Below are positions 20,928 to 30,532 of a DNA stretch of 35,263 nucleotides, piece after piece; the first letter of the stretch is position 1, and each line of letters starts with the position of its first letter. The notes under the pieces are model-generated. The model was not told the origin of the DNA, searched no databases, and saw only the letters and a list, made by a program, of their open reading frames with translations. Source of the DNA: a virus; IMG/VR virus record IMGVR_UViG_3300020159_000861, positions 1-35,263 of that record, one strand, 5' to 3'. The position numbers were made by a program, and so were the translations under genes.

Positions 20928-22886
20928 ATGCCATTCCAATCCTCAGATGCTCTCGATGACCAGATGCTTCTGGATGGAAGCACTGGGTTTTCGACCGGCG
21001 TAATTTCAGCCACTCGTCCTGATGGCATCCCTGCGACCAGCATGGAATCGGCCATCAACATGGACTATGACGATTTCGGGAACATCGTCACCCGTCTCGG
21101 AACCGTTTCACTGGCAGGCAACAGCATCACGGCCAACTGGGAGGACATCATCACGAATTGGGAGTCAACGACTTCCAACTACGGAAGCAATCTCCCAATC
21201 AATGCCACGGTATTGTCCGGTTTCTACTTCGATACAGCCGCATCCGAACGTCTCGTCATCGCTGTTAATGACCTTAGCACCTCCACCAAGAGCCTCTACT
21301 ACGGGTCACCCGGCGTTTCCTACAACCTGATTTCAGGATCAACGCTCAACGCTTCTGCTTCTTACGTCTATTTTGCTCAATTAAATGACAAATTGTTTTA
21401 TTCAGACGGTTTAGGAACGCTGAAATACGTCTCCAGCGCGAACCTCGACAGCTCCACCACAGCCGGCAAGATCAGCCGCATCGATGTCATCAATCAGGGG
21501 TCGAACCTGTCATCAGTTCCCACGGTAACCATTGCCGCTCCTCCTAGCGGTGTAACGGCCACTGCAACCGCTGTTGTCGCCAACGATGGCAACCTTGTTT
21601 TCGTAACGATTACCAATCCCGGCAGTGGCTACACGACCGCTCCCTCCGTAAGCATTAGTGGCGGTGGTGGTTCCCACGCAGTAGCCTTTGTATCGCTCAC
21701 GCCTCCTGCCAAGCCGATATTCCTAACCACCCATACCAATCGGTTGTGGGCTGTTTCCGCGGATACCTCGATCCAGCCCGATACCCTCTACTTCTCGGAT
21801 ATCCTCGATGGCGAATCCTGGGATCCTCTCGGCTCCATCCGAATCGGTGGCGATGGCGATCCCATCAAGGGACTCTACTCTTGGTTCGGCTATCAACTCA
21901 TCGTCTTCAAGGAACGCTCTATTTGGAGCGTAAATGCCGATCCTACGCAGGATGCTGCCGATTGGACCATCTCACTCATCAGCGGTAATATCGGATGCTC
22001 ATCGCACCGCTCAATCGCCGCGGTTGGTCCCGATGTGTTCTTCTTCTCCCGCGACGGCATCCGCTCCCTCCAGCAGATCCAAGCCGGCACCCAGACCAGC
22101 GTAGGTCTCGCGCTCTCCAGCCCAATCAACGACCTCATCAGTAGGATCAACAAGACTAAGCTCGATCTCTGCGACGGTGTATTCTGGAACAACCGCTATC
22201 TATTGGCCGTTCCGTTCGTCACCGAGGAACCAGCGATCGTTGGACTCGAAAGCGAGTACGCGCTACTGACCGAGAACAGCGTCGATATCGCGCTCGAAGG
22301 TGCTCTCAACGAGAATAACGCGGTCATCGTCTACCACTCACTGGCCCGCTCGTGGCTTGGATACTGGGATAACTGGATCGTCAACGACTTCATCCCAACC
22401 TCGTTTGGTACATTTGGACCCGTCCTCATGTTTGCCGGCGACATCGTCTCGGTGTCAGCGGGAGCAGGCCAGGTCTGGTCATTCAACGATTACCTCCCGA
22501 ACACCCGGTTGTCACCGGTCTCAAGCTCCGCATACACCGATGGCGGTGCGGATTATCAATCCACGGTGATCACTAAGGCTTACAACCTCAGCGAGCCCAT
22601 CCCCGACAAGATCGGGTACAGCGTTCAGTTCGCCTTCGATAATCCGTACACCACCGCAACCACGACCGCCGAAGTGTCGTTGGCCAAGGATATGTCGGAC
22701 ACATTCGTAACTCTCGACTCCGCGCTGGCGATCACCTCAAGCCAGAAGTTCCTGAAGGCTTACAACCTGATCAGCCAAGGTCGCTGGAATACTTTGCAAT
22801 TCAAGGTAACCGCAGACGCTGGTCGCTTGTCTCTGCAATCCACCATTCTCTCTGGCTTCGTAGACTCGGTGCGCCCTCAACAATGA
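20928..22886 (+). CDS. Tail-accessory / DNA-stabilisation-like protein, 652 aa
   Basis: The sequence has an Asp/Gly-rich start (SSDALDDQMLLDGSTGF) with DYDDFGNIVTRLGT and repeated blade-like strands, for example LNDKLFYSDGLGTLKYV, TNRLWAVSADTS and FKERSIWSVNADP. These suggest a beta-propeller or P22 gp10-like fold. Phage proteins of this type close the head-tail channel. It follows the putative neck protein and precedes the ejection proteins. No enzyme motif. Its coding strand is C-rich. Confidence 0.62.
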   Translation: MPFQSSDALDDQMLLDGSTGFSTGVISATRPDGIPATSMESAINMDYDDFGNIVTRLGTVSLAGNSITANWEDIITNWESTTSNYGSNLPINATVLSGFYFDTAASERLVIAVNDLSTSTKSLYYGSPGVSYNLISGSTLNASASYVYFAQLNDKLFYSDGLGTLKYVSSANLDSSTTAGKISRIDVINQGSNLSSVPTVTIAAPPSGVTATATAVVANDGNLVFVTITNPGSGYTTAPSVSISGGGGSHAVAFVSLTPPAKPIFLTTHTNRLWAVSADTSIQPDTLYFSDILDGESWDPLGSIRIGGDGDPIKGLYSWFGYQLIVFKERSIWSVNADPTQDAADWTISLISGNIGCSSHRSIAAVGPDVFFFSRDGIRSLQQIQAGTQTSVGLALSSPINDLISRINKTKLDLCDGVFWNNRYLLAVPFVTEEPAIVGLESEYALLTENSVDIALEGALNENNAVIVYHSLARSWLGYWDNWIVNDFIPTSFGTFGPVLMFAGDIVSVSAGAGQVWSFNDYLPNTRLSPVSSSAYTDGGADYQSTVITKAYNLSEPIPDKIGYSVQFAFDNPYTTATTTAEVSLAKDMSDTFVTLDSALAITSSQKFLKAYNLISQGRWNTLQFKVTADAGRLSLQSTILSGFVDSVRPQQ

Positions 22887-23311
22887 GCGTTCACCCGACA
22901 AACATTGAAGCGGCCAAGCTGCTGCGAGAGCATTGGCCAACTTGTTCCGAGTGGACCGATGAGCAGATCCTCAACTGGATCGGTATCTTCAACGCCAAGA
23001 AGTTGATCGGCATTGTGAAGAACGATGAAGGAAAGTGTGTCGGTGTAGGAGCTGTTCGGTTCCTGAACTCCATCGAGGAGTCCGAGGATCTCAACAACAA
23101 CTTCCCTGATGGCCATATCGCGTGGATCGAGATCGCCATTGGTACCGAGCCGTGCGCGGTTCAAACTCTTTGGTTGGCCATGATGCGGCTGTGCTCGAAA
23201 AAAGTCACCAAGCTGGGTGGGTTTCGGAAGGGCATTTCCCGTTTGTACGATTTCGATAGGTACTTCAAACTGCTGATGAACAAGAGGATTTCTTATGGGC
23301 GGAACATATAA
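22883..23311 (+). CDS. GNAT-like internal-virion accessory protein, 142 aa
   Basis: The segments GVGAVRFLN, HIAWIEIAIGTEPCAVQTLW and RLYDFDRYFKLLMNKR have the shape of a small acetyltransferase-like (GNAT) fold. A similar protein accompanies internal virion proteins in T7-like phages, where it is structural and not catalytic. The acetyl-CoA loop is not clearly conserved, so no activity is claimed. It starts with an ATGA overlap and overlaps the next gene by 17 nt. Confidence 0.55.
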   Translation: MSVHPTNIEAAKLLREHWPTCSEWTDEQILNWIGIFNAKKLIGIVKNDEGKCVGVGAVRFLNSIEESEDLNNNFPDGHIAWIEIAIGTEPCAVQTLWLAMMRLCSKKVTKLGGFRKGISRLYDFDRYFKLLMNKRISYGRNI

Positions 23312-24647
23312 AGCACCAGACATGGCGGCGGCGAACCGCGAGGCGGTTTATGCCCAAGCGGAGACTTTCCCTATCATTCGAGAGCTGGAAGCGGCCTCTC
23401 GGCTTGGACAAGCGGGATCGTATGTGATGCTCGATAAGGAAGGGAATCCTCGCATTGATCCCAAAACCGGTAAGACTATAATTCGTGAATACGATTTCTC
23501 CGGTCAGGGAGATGTAGATCTAACACGACAAATTGCTCAAGCAACCAATGAGTTGGCTGATCCACAGGCCGCAGCTCAACTTGCTGTAGCTCAAAAGTAT
23601 GGGCGTCAATTTGCTGCTCAAAGAAGGTCCGAGCTTCAAGAGGTTGATCCTACTCGTTACGCTCTTTATGAGAATTTCCTTCAAGATCTTAAGTCTGGAA
23701 ACAATCAGATTCCCGAAGACACGGTTGAATCCCCATCTTACGAGCGCGTAGGAATGCCGGGTGGTCCTCAAGACACTGGTGAAGCTGCAAGAATCCGTAG
23801 CAACCTTGAGCGGCAGATCAGCTCTGGTCTCGCTCAAGCCGGTACGCTTGATCCAGCTATGATCCGAGGTGCGGAACAGGCTGCTCGCGCCCGCGGAACT
23901 TCCACTGGCAATCTCCTTGGCAATCTCTCGGCATTCCGCGAAGCCCGCGCTGTAAACGAGGCCATCTCCAACGCCGATGTCCAACGCCGGCAGCAAGCTC
24001 TCGGGCTTCTTCAGAGCGGTCAGACCAGCAGCGATGTCGCCAATCGCCAATCGCAGGAAGCTTTCCAGAACATTCTTGCTGCCACCGGCCAGCGGAATAC
24101 CGCAATGCAGCAGAGCTTTGCTGGTCAGATGGCTTCTCAACAGCAGCGTCAGGGCATCCAGCAACAGAACATCGCCAACGTCCAATCGGCTCTTGGACTC
24201 CAGCCGATCGTTTCTCAAGCCGCCCAGCTTGGTAATCTCCAGCAGGGTGCGTCTCCGTTTGCTCCGCCTCAATACATCCAAGGTATGCAGCAGGCCGGCC
24301 CAGGTCAGTTGCTCCAGACTGGATCCAGCTTCGCTCTTCAGAACGCTCAGAATCAGTTTCAAGCCTCTCAAGCTGGATCTCCGTTGGCCATTCTTAAGGG
24401 TGTTACAAGCGCAATAGGATCACTTGGAAGTGCTGCTATAGGCTGCTACGTCGCTCGCGAGTGTATCCCTGATCAATGGGAGGCGTTCTACTTCTGGAAG
24501 GAACTCGTTGGACCGAAATGGTTCAAGAGCTTCTACGACAGCAATGCCGAGAAGTTCGCGAAGTGGCTCAAGGACAAGCCGAAGGTCAAGAAGCTTGTGG
24601 CCAACTGGATGATATCTCGTATCAACAGCTTGGTCCCAAAGGCTTAA
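23295..24647 (+). CDS. Internal virion (ejection) protein, 450 aa
   Basis: The N-terminus is helical and Gln/Ala-rich, with segments such as AREANRE-like helices, RSNLERQISSGLAQAG and RGTSTGNLLGNLSAFREARA. Near residues 362-383 there is a Gly/Ala/Ile-rich hydrophobic segment (LKGVTSAIGSLGSAAIGC). The last 67 residues form a conserved phage C-terminal domain: CYVARECIPDQWEAFYFWKE, then WFKSFYDSNAEKFAKWL. This domain is frequent in podovirus ejection or needle-associated proteins. The protein is probably ejected with the DNA. Start chosen for AGAGGA six bases upstream. Confidence 0.72.
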   Translation: MGGTYKAPDMAAANREAVYAQAETFPIIRELEAASRLGQAGSYVMLDKEGNPRIDPKTGKTIIREYDFSGQGDVDLTRQIAQATNELADPQAAAQLAVAQKYGRQFAAQRRSELQEVDPTRYALYENFLQDLKSGNNQIPEDTVESPSYERVGMPGGPQDTGEAARIRSNLERQISSGLAQAGTLDPAMIRGAEQAARARGTSTGNLLGNLSAFREARAVNEAISNADVQRRQQALGLLQSGQTSSDVANRQSQEAFQNILAATGQRNTAMQQSFAGQMASQQQRQGIQQQNIANVQSALGLQPIVSQAAQLGNLQQGASPFAPPQYIQGMQQAGPGQLLQTGSSFALQNAQNQFQASQAGSPLAILKGVTSAIGSLGSAAIGCYVARECIPDQWEAFYFWKELVGPKWFKSFYDSNAEKFAKWLKDKPKVKKLVANWMISRINSLVPKA

Positions 24648-24650
24648 ACT

Positions 24651-25691
24651 ATGGCAAACGAGATCCCAAATTCATTTGAGATTTTCAATAACATTGGAAC
24701 TCCGCTCGATCCTCTAACCGAGCAAAGGTATAATGTCACAGGATCAAAGCCTCCATTTGAAAACGAAGCTGCACCGCCCTCTCAACGCTTAGAAATATCA
24801 CCGTTTGAGAAGTACCTTATTGCGCTAGAGAATCTTCAGGCTCCAGTTGATTTTGAAGCGGGTTCATATCAGGGGACTTCCGCTCCAGTGTTTACTCCAA
24901 TGGCCGCTCCTGCGGCTGTTCAGGTCTCTCCAGCCAGCAAATTCGGTCCAGTAACTCAATCTGGATACGCTCAACCTCCTGTGGATCCGATGAGCTATTA
25001 CTCGAATCCAGATCTGAGTAATCCACAGACCTTAAACCAAGAGCAGTTAAATCCTGTAGCACAGCAATTAGGAACAAGCGCAACAACAATAATGGACCCA
25101 AACACTGGGTTGCCTATTGAAGTTATTGCAAACCCTGACTTTGTAGAACCGCGAGTTCTTCCAAACCCTCCAAGACTTGGTCTTCCTGAAATTCCTCCTG
25201 GAATGCTGGATCCCGTCATGGACTACGATCAATGGAAGTATGTTGACCGTTACATACTAAAGCCCGATAAGCCTGCTCCTCCTAAAGAAGATGAGAATGT
25301 AAAAGAACTTACTCCAGAAGAGGTTGAGCAAATGCTTGGAGGACAAACCCCTCTTCCTCCGGTGCCTCCTCAAGAAGAGGTGCCTAGGCTTAATCCTGAA
25401 GCACCTCCTACGCCTGGGTTGCCTACAATTGTTAGGCCAAGACCAGTCGTTTCTGTTCCTAAACCTAATCTTAATCTTACAGAACTCCCGAATACTACCA
25501 CTCCGGTGCGTAATCCTGGGCGCGTAATACCGTTTAAGATGCCAACGGAAGTTCCTATCCCACCTCGCAGGGCCGCGGAACTGCTTGCTCCTGGCTACTC
25601 TCAAGATATCAACTATGACCCCGATGAGATCCTTGCAGCGGCAATGAGGGTGATTCGTGGACGTAGCGCGGGAAGATCTCTGATGTACTAA
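24651..25691 (+). CDS. Pro-rich virion protein, 346 aa, unknown function
   Basis: The sequence is rich in Pro, Asn and Gln with long disordered stretches (APVFTPMAAPAAVQVSPAS, PPKEDENVKELTPEEVEQ, PLPPVPPQEEVPRLNPE). It lies among the ejection genes and ends with a basic segment (AMRVIRGRSAGRS). It has no recognisable domain or membrane helix. It could be an internal linker protein or a head-filling component. The ATG follows the previous stop after three bases. Confidence 0.65.
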   Translation: MANEIPNSFEIFNNIGTPLDPLTEQRYNVTGSKPPFENEAAPPSQRLEISPFEKYLIALENLQAPVDFEAGSYQGTSAPVFTPMAAPAAVQVSPASKFGPVTQSGYAQPPVDPMSYYSNPDLSNPQTLNQEQLNPVAQQLGTSATTIMDPNTGLPIEVIANPDFVEPRVLPNPPRLGLPEIPPGMLDPVMDYDQWKYVDRYILKPDKPAPPKEDENVKELTPEEVEQMLGGQTPLPPVPPQEEVPRLNPEAPPTPGLPTIVRPRPVVSVPKPNLNLTELPNTTTPVRNPGRVIPFKMPTEVPIPPRRAAELLAPGYSQDINYDPDEILAAAMRVIRGRSAGRSLMY

Positions 25692-25695
25692 CACT

Positions 25696-26133
25696 ATGGC
25701 TTTAGAAAACTTCCTACAGAACGCTGCAAATTTCGCCACAGGTGGTTTGTACAACAACCTCAGCGGGCGCGAGAAAGAGCTTCAACAGCAAAAGCTTGCT
25801 GAGGCAGAAGCATTCCGAATCAACCCCGAGCTGGTTCGCGAAGCCGCGAAGTACGATCCATCCATCATGGAACGGCTTGGCAATCTGCTGACTGGAGGTA
25901 TCTATGGGCAGGCCAGTGGCATGAACGACAAGCTCGAACAACGATCTATGGCCATGAAGCAGATTAGAGATGAAGAGCTTCAACGACGAATGGAGGATCG
26001 AATGAATCAATACAGAATGGGTCCAGTACAAGAACCTGTTGGGAGCGAACTGAATCCCGATCGCAGCATGGCATCCCCACCCGTCGCACCCGGAACACTT
26101 CGCAAGAAAAACACTTTCGCTGGAGGCTATTAA
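25696..26133 (+). CDS. Helical internal-virion-like protein, 145 aa
   Basis: The protein begins with ENFLQNAANFATGGLYN and is then strongly helical (REKELQQQKLAEAEAFR, QRSMAMKQIRDEELQRRMED), ending in a Pro-rich tail. The opening (AxxFATGGLYNxL) shares a look with the next protein's start (NVLTGGLAGQITG). It is likely another small ejection protein. Four-base spacing to its neighbours on both sides. Confidence 0.65.
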   Translation: MALENFLQNAANFATGGLYNNLSGREKELQQQKLAEAEAFRINPELVREAAKYDPSIMERLGNLLTGGIYGQASGMNDKLEQRSMAMKQIRDEELQRRMEDRMNQYRMGPVQEPVGSELNPDRSMASPPVAPGTLRKKNTFAGGY

Positions 26134-26136
26134 CCT

Positions 26137-27660
26137 ATGGCTACGAACTACAACTATCCCGATCCCGCCGACATCGAGGCGCAAGCTCAATACCGCCCTG
26201 GGGTTGGATCCAACATCTTCAACGTCCTTACCGGTGGACTCGCCGGCCAGATCACTGGAAGTACCCAACGCGGTCAGGAAGCGGCTCGTGCGCGTCAGGC
26301 ATTGCTTCAGGAGGAGTTTAATAAGCGAGACGAGCAGCGCATGCTTGAGCGTCAGTTAATGATCAATGCGCTTCAGAGCGGAGTAGATGCTCCTGTTGGA
26401 GCAGATATTTATGCGAAGATGGCCGACATGAAGAATAAGGTTCTTCGTAAGACTCTTGCTGCTGGAGAGGGAGCAGCTTCTGTGTATAATAACACGATGG
26501 GTCCATCTCAGTATGAGGGTGATCCAGCCTACAGAATATCAGCAACCCAAGCTCAGAATCAAATGGCTCAAAGAAGGGCTGAGTTGCTGCAAACAAAAGA
26601 CTTGGCAAGGGAGACCGATATTCCAGAGCTTGTTGCAGGACTAAGTGCTTATGGTGTTGAGGCTCGACCCGACATGCCTGCTGGCCAGCTTAGGGGTATG
26701 CTTCAGCAGGCGGTAGCAAGATCGCAAAGTCAAATCCCTGCGGAAGAGAGGGGGAAACAAGCAAGGGCTGGACTTAGTTTTCTTCAGCAAAAAGGAGAAA
26801 TTCCGATGGTCGAGGATCTTAGCAAGATCCCTGACGAAGAGGCTGTTGTTAGGTTCAGTATGCTTGGAGAAGAATACAGGCAGAAGAATCGTGAGTATCA
26901 ATTTGAACGAAAAGGCAAGTTTCAAGAAGAAGCAGTCAAAGGCTTCATGCAAGAGCTTAAGTCTCAAAAACCGGATAAAGATAAGCTTCAGTCTTTGTAT
27001 TATCAGATGCCTAAATCTTCTCAAGACAACGAAGAGTTTAGAGTTTCTGCTGGTATTACAAGGCCAATGGTTAAGGACGAGAGAGACTCTCTAAACTCTT
27101 ATGTAGAAGGTCTTGGAATGGCTGGAACACTTGCTCAATCTATATCCGCACTTCAGGGAACTGGTGATATAGCAAAGGTTTCTCAGAAGGGGTTCAATGG
27201 ATTTAAATCTTGGATCACTGGAATTAAAAACAAATACGGTGTTGAAGACCCAAGATATGCAGCATTAAACGATGTGATTCAGGAATTTGAAGGATACGTT
27301 TCTGGAAAGAGGAAAACATTATTTGGAGCTTCTCTTACCGGAAACGAACTTATGTCTGCAAAACGGTTGTTTGGTGATCCAGAATCGGCCAACTTCCTGC
27401 CTCGTGCGTTGAAGCTTATTGATTCCGCGTTTAAGGATGATTTGATTGATAAACGATTCAATCGAAACGCCATCTTTGTTGATCCTACAACTCAGAGGGA
27501 AATTCAAGATGCTAGGCAGAACTGGTTTAACACCAGAGATCAATTCGGATTCTTAACCCTTGGCAAGAAAGGCAAAGTTGGCCAAGTAGTTCCGGCAAGT
27601 GGAACAAACGCTGTAGACACTATCATTGATATGGATGCTCAAGGAAGGGAGATCAAATAA
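26137..27660 (+). CDS. Internal virion protein, 507 aa
   Basis: After a Gly-rich hydrophobic segment near the start (IFNVLTGGLAGQITGST) the protein is almost all helices rich in Gln, Glu, Lys and Ala (RQALLQEEFNKRDEQRMLER and similar). It matches the large, mostly helical ejection proteins of short-tailed phages. No transglycosylase or protease motif is visible. From 26.4 kb the DNA becomes noticeably more AT-rich. Its last codons overlap nothing; the next ATG follows at one base. Confidence 0.7.
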   Translation: MATNYNYPDPADIEAQAQYRPGVGSNIFNVLTGGLAGQITGSTQRGQEAARARQALLQEEFNKRDEQRMLERQLMINALQSGVDAPVGADIYAKMADMKNKVLRKTLAAGEGAASVYNNTMGPSQYEGDPAYRISATQAQNQMAQRRAELLQTKDLARETDIPELVAGLSAYGVEARPDMPAGQLRGMLQQAVARSQSQIPAEERGKQARAGLSFLQQKGEIPMVEDLSKIPDEEAVVRFSMLGEEYRQKNREYQFERKGKFQEEAVKGFMQELKSQKPDKDKLQSLYYQMPKSSQDNEEFRVSAGITRPMVKDERDSLNSYVEGLGMAGTLAQSISALQGTGDIAKVSQKGFNGFKSWITGIKNKYGVEDPRYAALNDVIQEFEGYVSGKRKTLFGASLTGNELMSAKRLFGDPESANFLPRALKLIDSAFKDDLIDKRFNRNAIFVDPTTQREIQDARQNWFNTRDQFGFLTLGKKGKVGQVVPASGTNAVDTIIDMDAQGREIK

Positions 27661-27661
27661 C

Positions 27662-30304
27662 ATGGCTATCAAAGTAAGAGTTGAGGGGGTTGGAACCCTG
27701 TCGTTTCCAGACGGAACATCTCGTGACGTTATCTCAGATACCGTGCGGAGATATTCATCCGAAAAAGCTCCTGCAACGATTGCAGAGATGCGCCGTCGCG
27801 AGGAGCAGCCTGGGTTCAATCCCACTCAGGAGCAGAAGATGGGTGCTGCGATGCAGGCTGAAGAAGCAAGGCTTGCTGAAACTGAAGCTGGATCAGCATT
27901 TGATGAGGAAGCTCCAGTAAAACTGAATCCAAAGACCGTTTCTCGTTATGGAATCCCATTGGCCATTGCATTGGGTACGGGAGGATCCAGCATTCCAATT
28001 CAAATCGCAGCAGGAGCATTGTCTTCTGGACTTGGAGAAGCTGGCGCACAGACGATTGAGAAACTGGATGAAGATCAGGATTATCGGTTTGGAGAAATCG
28101 CTGGTTCTGCAATTCGAGGCGGAGTTCCGGTTTTCAAGGGTTTTCCAGGCGCAACTAAAGCGACCATAGGAGCGGGTGCTTTAGGTGGACTTGCAGGAGG
28201 GGCATTTGAGGGAAAAATTGAGAACCCTCTTGAAAACCCTCTTTCAAGCACTGCGAGTGCGATTAAGGAGTCTTTAATCGGAGCAGCAATTCCAGGTGCG
28301 TTGGCAACACTTGGAGCTGGTGCTCGCGGAGGTGCTGGAATGATCAACCGAGCGTTGGAAAACATTCAAGACGTCGAACGGATTGGTCCTGGTACCAGAG
28401 CTACCATAGGTCAGGCTTTCCCCGTGTTAGCTGGTTTTGAAAAACGAATTGCAGCAAGAACTGGTGGAGAAGAACTAAATCGCCAACTTCTTGAGCAATC
28501 GGATGCAATTACATCCGCTGTTCGTGGCCTACAAGGAAAAGCAGAACCAACTGAAAATGTAATCGGAAAGATACTTAATCAATTTGGAATAACAGATCCA
28601 AACACTGTTGCTCGTATTGCTGATGAATCAAAAGGATTAATAAACGCTGAACAAGCTGTTGTTAATGCAAGGACCGCTGCTCAAAGAAGCCTCGCTCAAG
28701 AATCGCTTCAAGATGCTGAAGGCGCATTTAGGAGAGTTGTTAATAAGGAGCAGCAGATCCTAAGTGCAGTTCCTTTTGAATCAGCAAAAATGGGCAATGC
28801 GATTGAGAACACATTTGATCAGACAAAAAAAGCCATCCAAGATCACTCTGATATATTGTACACGCCTGTTCGCTTCTTTGAAAACGACAAGGTCTTCAAC
28901 TTAGGACTAAAGTCTGGAAAAAACACAACCTCAGTTGAACAGGCTATTTTAGATCTTAAGAAAAATCACCCGTATTTGCAAAGCGGCGATGAGAATCGAA
29001 GGTTTATACCGTATTTGGATGATTTGAATTCGGTTTTAGAAAATCAATCCCCGTCGTCACTATCACAGCTTAGAGCAATACGACAAAAACTGTACGATGC
29101 ATCATCAAGTTATGATCCAATTGTAAGTAAGGCTAAAAAGGATCTTAGAGACATAGCCGATAAGATCACACAAAGCATTGACTATCAAGGAAGCTATCTT
29201 CTAAAGCCTGCCGATTATCAATCACTAAAGACAGCGAACAAGTTCTGGTCCGAATTTACACCTCAACTTGATAACTTTGGAGTATCTCAAGCATTCAAGG
29301 AAGGTTCCGAAGAACTTGGGCAGATGGCTGAGCTGTATACTGGAAGAGTTTCTCAACAAGGGTCGGAAGCTCCTGCGTTCAAAAACGCTGTCCAATTGTT
29401 ATCCGATTTAAGGAAAGTTGGAGTAAGAAATGTTCCTGATCCTCAAGGTTTGAATGAGATTGTAAAATCAGGAATCATTGAGAACTCGATCAACAAAACT
29501 ACACAGCAACTTGATCTGAGTTCGCTTGCGGCAAATCTCAATAAGATTGAACGCACAAGCCCAGGGTCTCTCTCTCAACTTGGGTTTGGAAATACAACAG
29601 AGCTGAATAGGTTTGTCAGCTTTATTGAACGATTGCCTGCTGCTCAGCAGCAAGGGCCTGAGGCAGTACTTGCCTTGCTCCAGCACGGAACCCCTGCAAG
29701 CCTTAGGTTTCTTTCCAGCGCAGTTAATCAGCTTCCTGATGTCGCAACCACTAGGTCCGTTATGAACGCTTTGGAGCGGAGGGCTGTGGCTGGTTCTAAA
29801 ACCGCTCTAAGCACCCAGACATCGATCCGCGCAAAGGCCATCGAAGAATTGCTCCTTCAAGTATCTGAGGGTGGGGCTGCTCGCGCCGGAAGTCCTGGGG
29901 CGACAGGTATGGCAGCCCGCATGGAGTCTCTCAAAGACATGGTAGGAACCGACAGCGCGGCAAAACTGGAAACAATTCTTGGCCGGAATCTTTTCGACAT
30001 CGTTCAGAATCAAATCATCCCCGGATTCAGGGTCATAAATCAGGCTAAGCAAAGGGCCGCTGGAGCCGGATCAACGGTCGCTGGATCAGTGTTTGAAAAG
30101 CTTGGAACAACTCCAGGAATCGGATCTATGACCGATTTTCTTGGATATCAAGGACTTGCCGCTGCTTTAGCTCACGGCGCAGGAGCAACCGGCATGGTTA
30201 GCCGTCGAAATCAGCTTGAAAGACTCGCTCGATTGGCCGAAATGCCTTCTGCCTTGATGCAGCAAACGGTGGCGAAATACACGCTGGCGGACGAGCCAGA
30301 GTAA
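27662..30304 (+). CDS. Large internal virion (ejection) protein, 880 aa
   Basis: The true start is ATG 27662, just after the previous stop. The N-terminus has MAIKVRVEGVGTLSFPDG, a short beta segment (xxGVGxLxFPDGT) often seen at the start of large ejection proteins. Gly/Ala-rich helices around residues 97-135, 165-180 and 207-227 (for example IGAGALGGLAGGAFEGK, GALATLGAGARGGAG) could insert into the membrane during DNA delivery. The rest is a long helical region with many Gln, Asn and Ser. No lytic enzyme motif is visible. It is the last late gene, and the early block starts 55 nt downstream. Confidence 0.72.
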   Translation: MAIKVRVEGVGTLSFPDGTSRDVISDTVRRYSSEKAPATIAEMRRREEQPGFNPTQEQKMGAAMQAEEARLAETEAGSAFDEEAPVKLNPKTVSRYGIPLAIALGTGGSSIPIQIAAGALSSGLGEAGAQTIEKLDEDQDYRFGEIAGSAIRGGVPVFKGFPGATKATIGAGALGGLAGGAFEGKIENPLENPLSSTASAIKESLIGAAIPGALATLGAGARGGAGMINRALENIQDVERIGPGTRATIGQAFPVLAGFEKRIAARTGGEELNRQLLEQSDAITSAVRGLQGKAEPTENVIGKILNQFGITDPNTVARIADESKGLINAEQAVVNARTAAQRSLAQESLQDAEGAFRRVVNKEQQILSAVPFESAKMGNAIENTFDQTKKAIQDHSDILYTPVRFFENDKVFNLGLKSGKNTTSVEQAILDLKKNHPYLQSGDENRRFIPYLDDLNSVLENQSPSSLSQLRAIRQKLYDASSSYDPIVSKAKKDLRDIADKITQSIDYQGSYLLKPADYQSLKTANKFWSEFTPQLDNFGVSQAFKEGSEELGQMAELYTGRVSQQGSEAPAFKNAVQLLSDLRKVGVRNVPDPQGLNEIVKSGIIENSINKTTQQLDLSSLAANLNKIERTSPGSLSQLGFGNTTELNRFVSFIERLPAAQQQGPEAVLALLQHGTPASLRFLSSAVNQLPDVATTRSVMNALERRAVAGSKTALSTQTSIRAKAIEELLLQVSEGGAARAGSPGATGMAARMESLKDMVGTDSAAKLETILGRNLFDIVQNQIIPGFRVINQAKQRAAGAGSTVAGSVFEKLGTTPGIGSMTDFLGYQGLAAALAHGAGATGMVSRRNQLERLARLAEMPSALMQQTVAKYTLADEPE

Positions 30305-30323
30305 ACTTTCCAGAAGATTCCTC

Positions 30324-30351
30324 TCGACAGTTTGCAACACGCTGCTACTTT
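30324..30351 (+). promoter_or_regulatory. Candidate promoter of the early operon
   Basis: TCGACA (30324-30329) stands 16 bases before TACTTT (30346-30351). Transcription would begin near 30358, one base before the GTG start of the excisionase-like gene, giving a leaderless mRNA. This mirrors the layout of the 4995-5023 candidate. The matches to consensus are moderate. Confidence 0.35.
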
Positions 30352-30358
30352 GGCTTGC

Positions 30359-30532
30359 GTGAGCGTAAAACTTCTAACCGTCCAAGAGATCGCTTCGGCT
30401 CTCGGGACTCATCCCGAGACGGTGCGACGGTGGATCCGGTCAGGAAAGCTTCCGGCTATGAAAGCCACGAAGCGCACCATCCGTGTCCGCTCCGATGTAA
30501 TCGAGGAACTCCTCCGACAAAACCCACAATGA
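30359..30532 (+). CDS. Excisionase/MerR-like small HTH protein, 57 aa (GTG start)
   Basis: The protein reads VKLLTVQEIASALGTHPETV then RRWIRSGKLPAMKATKRT, the classic winged-helix helix-turn-helix of excisionase/MerR-like DNA-binding proteins. Residues 6-28 form the HTH and KATKRTIRVRSDVIEELL the wing and helix. No integrase is present, so it more likely regulates transcription of the early block than excision. GTG 30359 is chosen over TTG 30332 because the longer N-terminus is not conserved-looking. The next gene starts four bases before its stop. Confidence 0.78.
   Translation: MSVKLLTVQEIASALGTHPETVRRWIRSGKLPAMKATKRTIRVRSDVIEELLRQNPQ

Noticed and set aside
23520-24371. 283-aa antisense ORF opposite the ejection gene
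   Set aside because: It lies wholly opposite a gene with strong sense-strand features and has no good start context.
30355-30528. Upstream extension of recT
   Set aside because: It is an out-of-frame reading of the excisionase-like gene with Arg/Ser-rich shadow composition.
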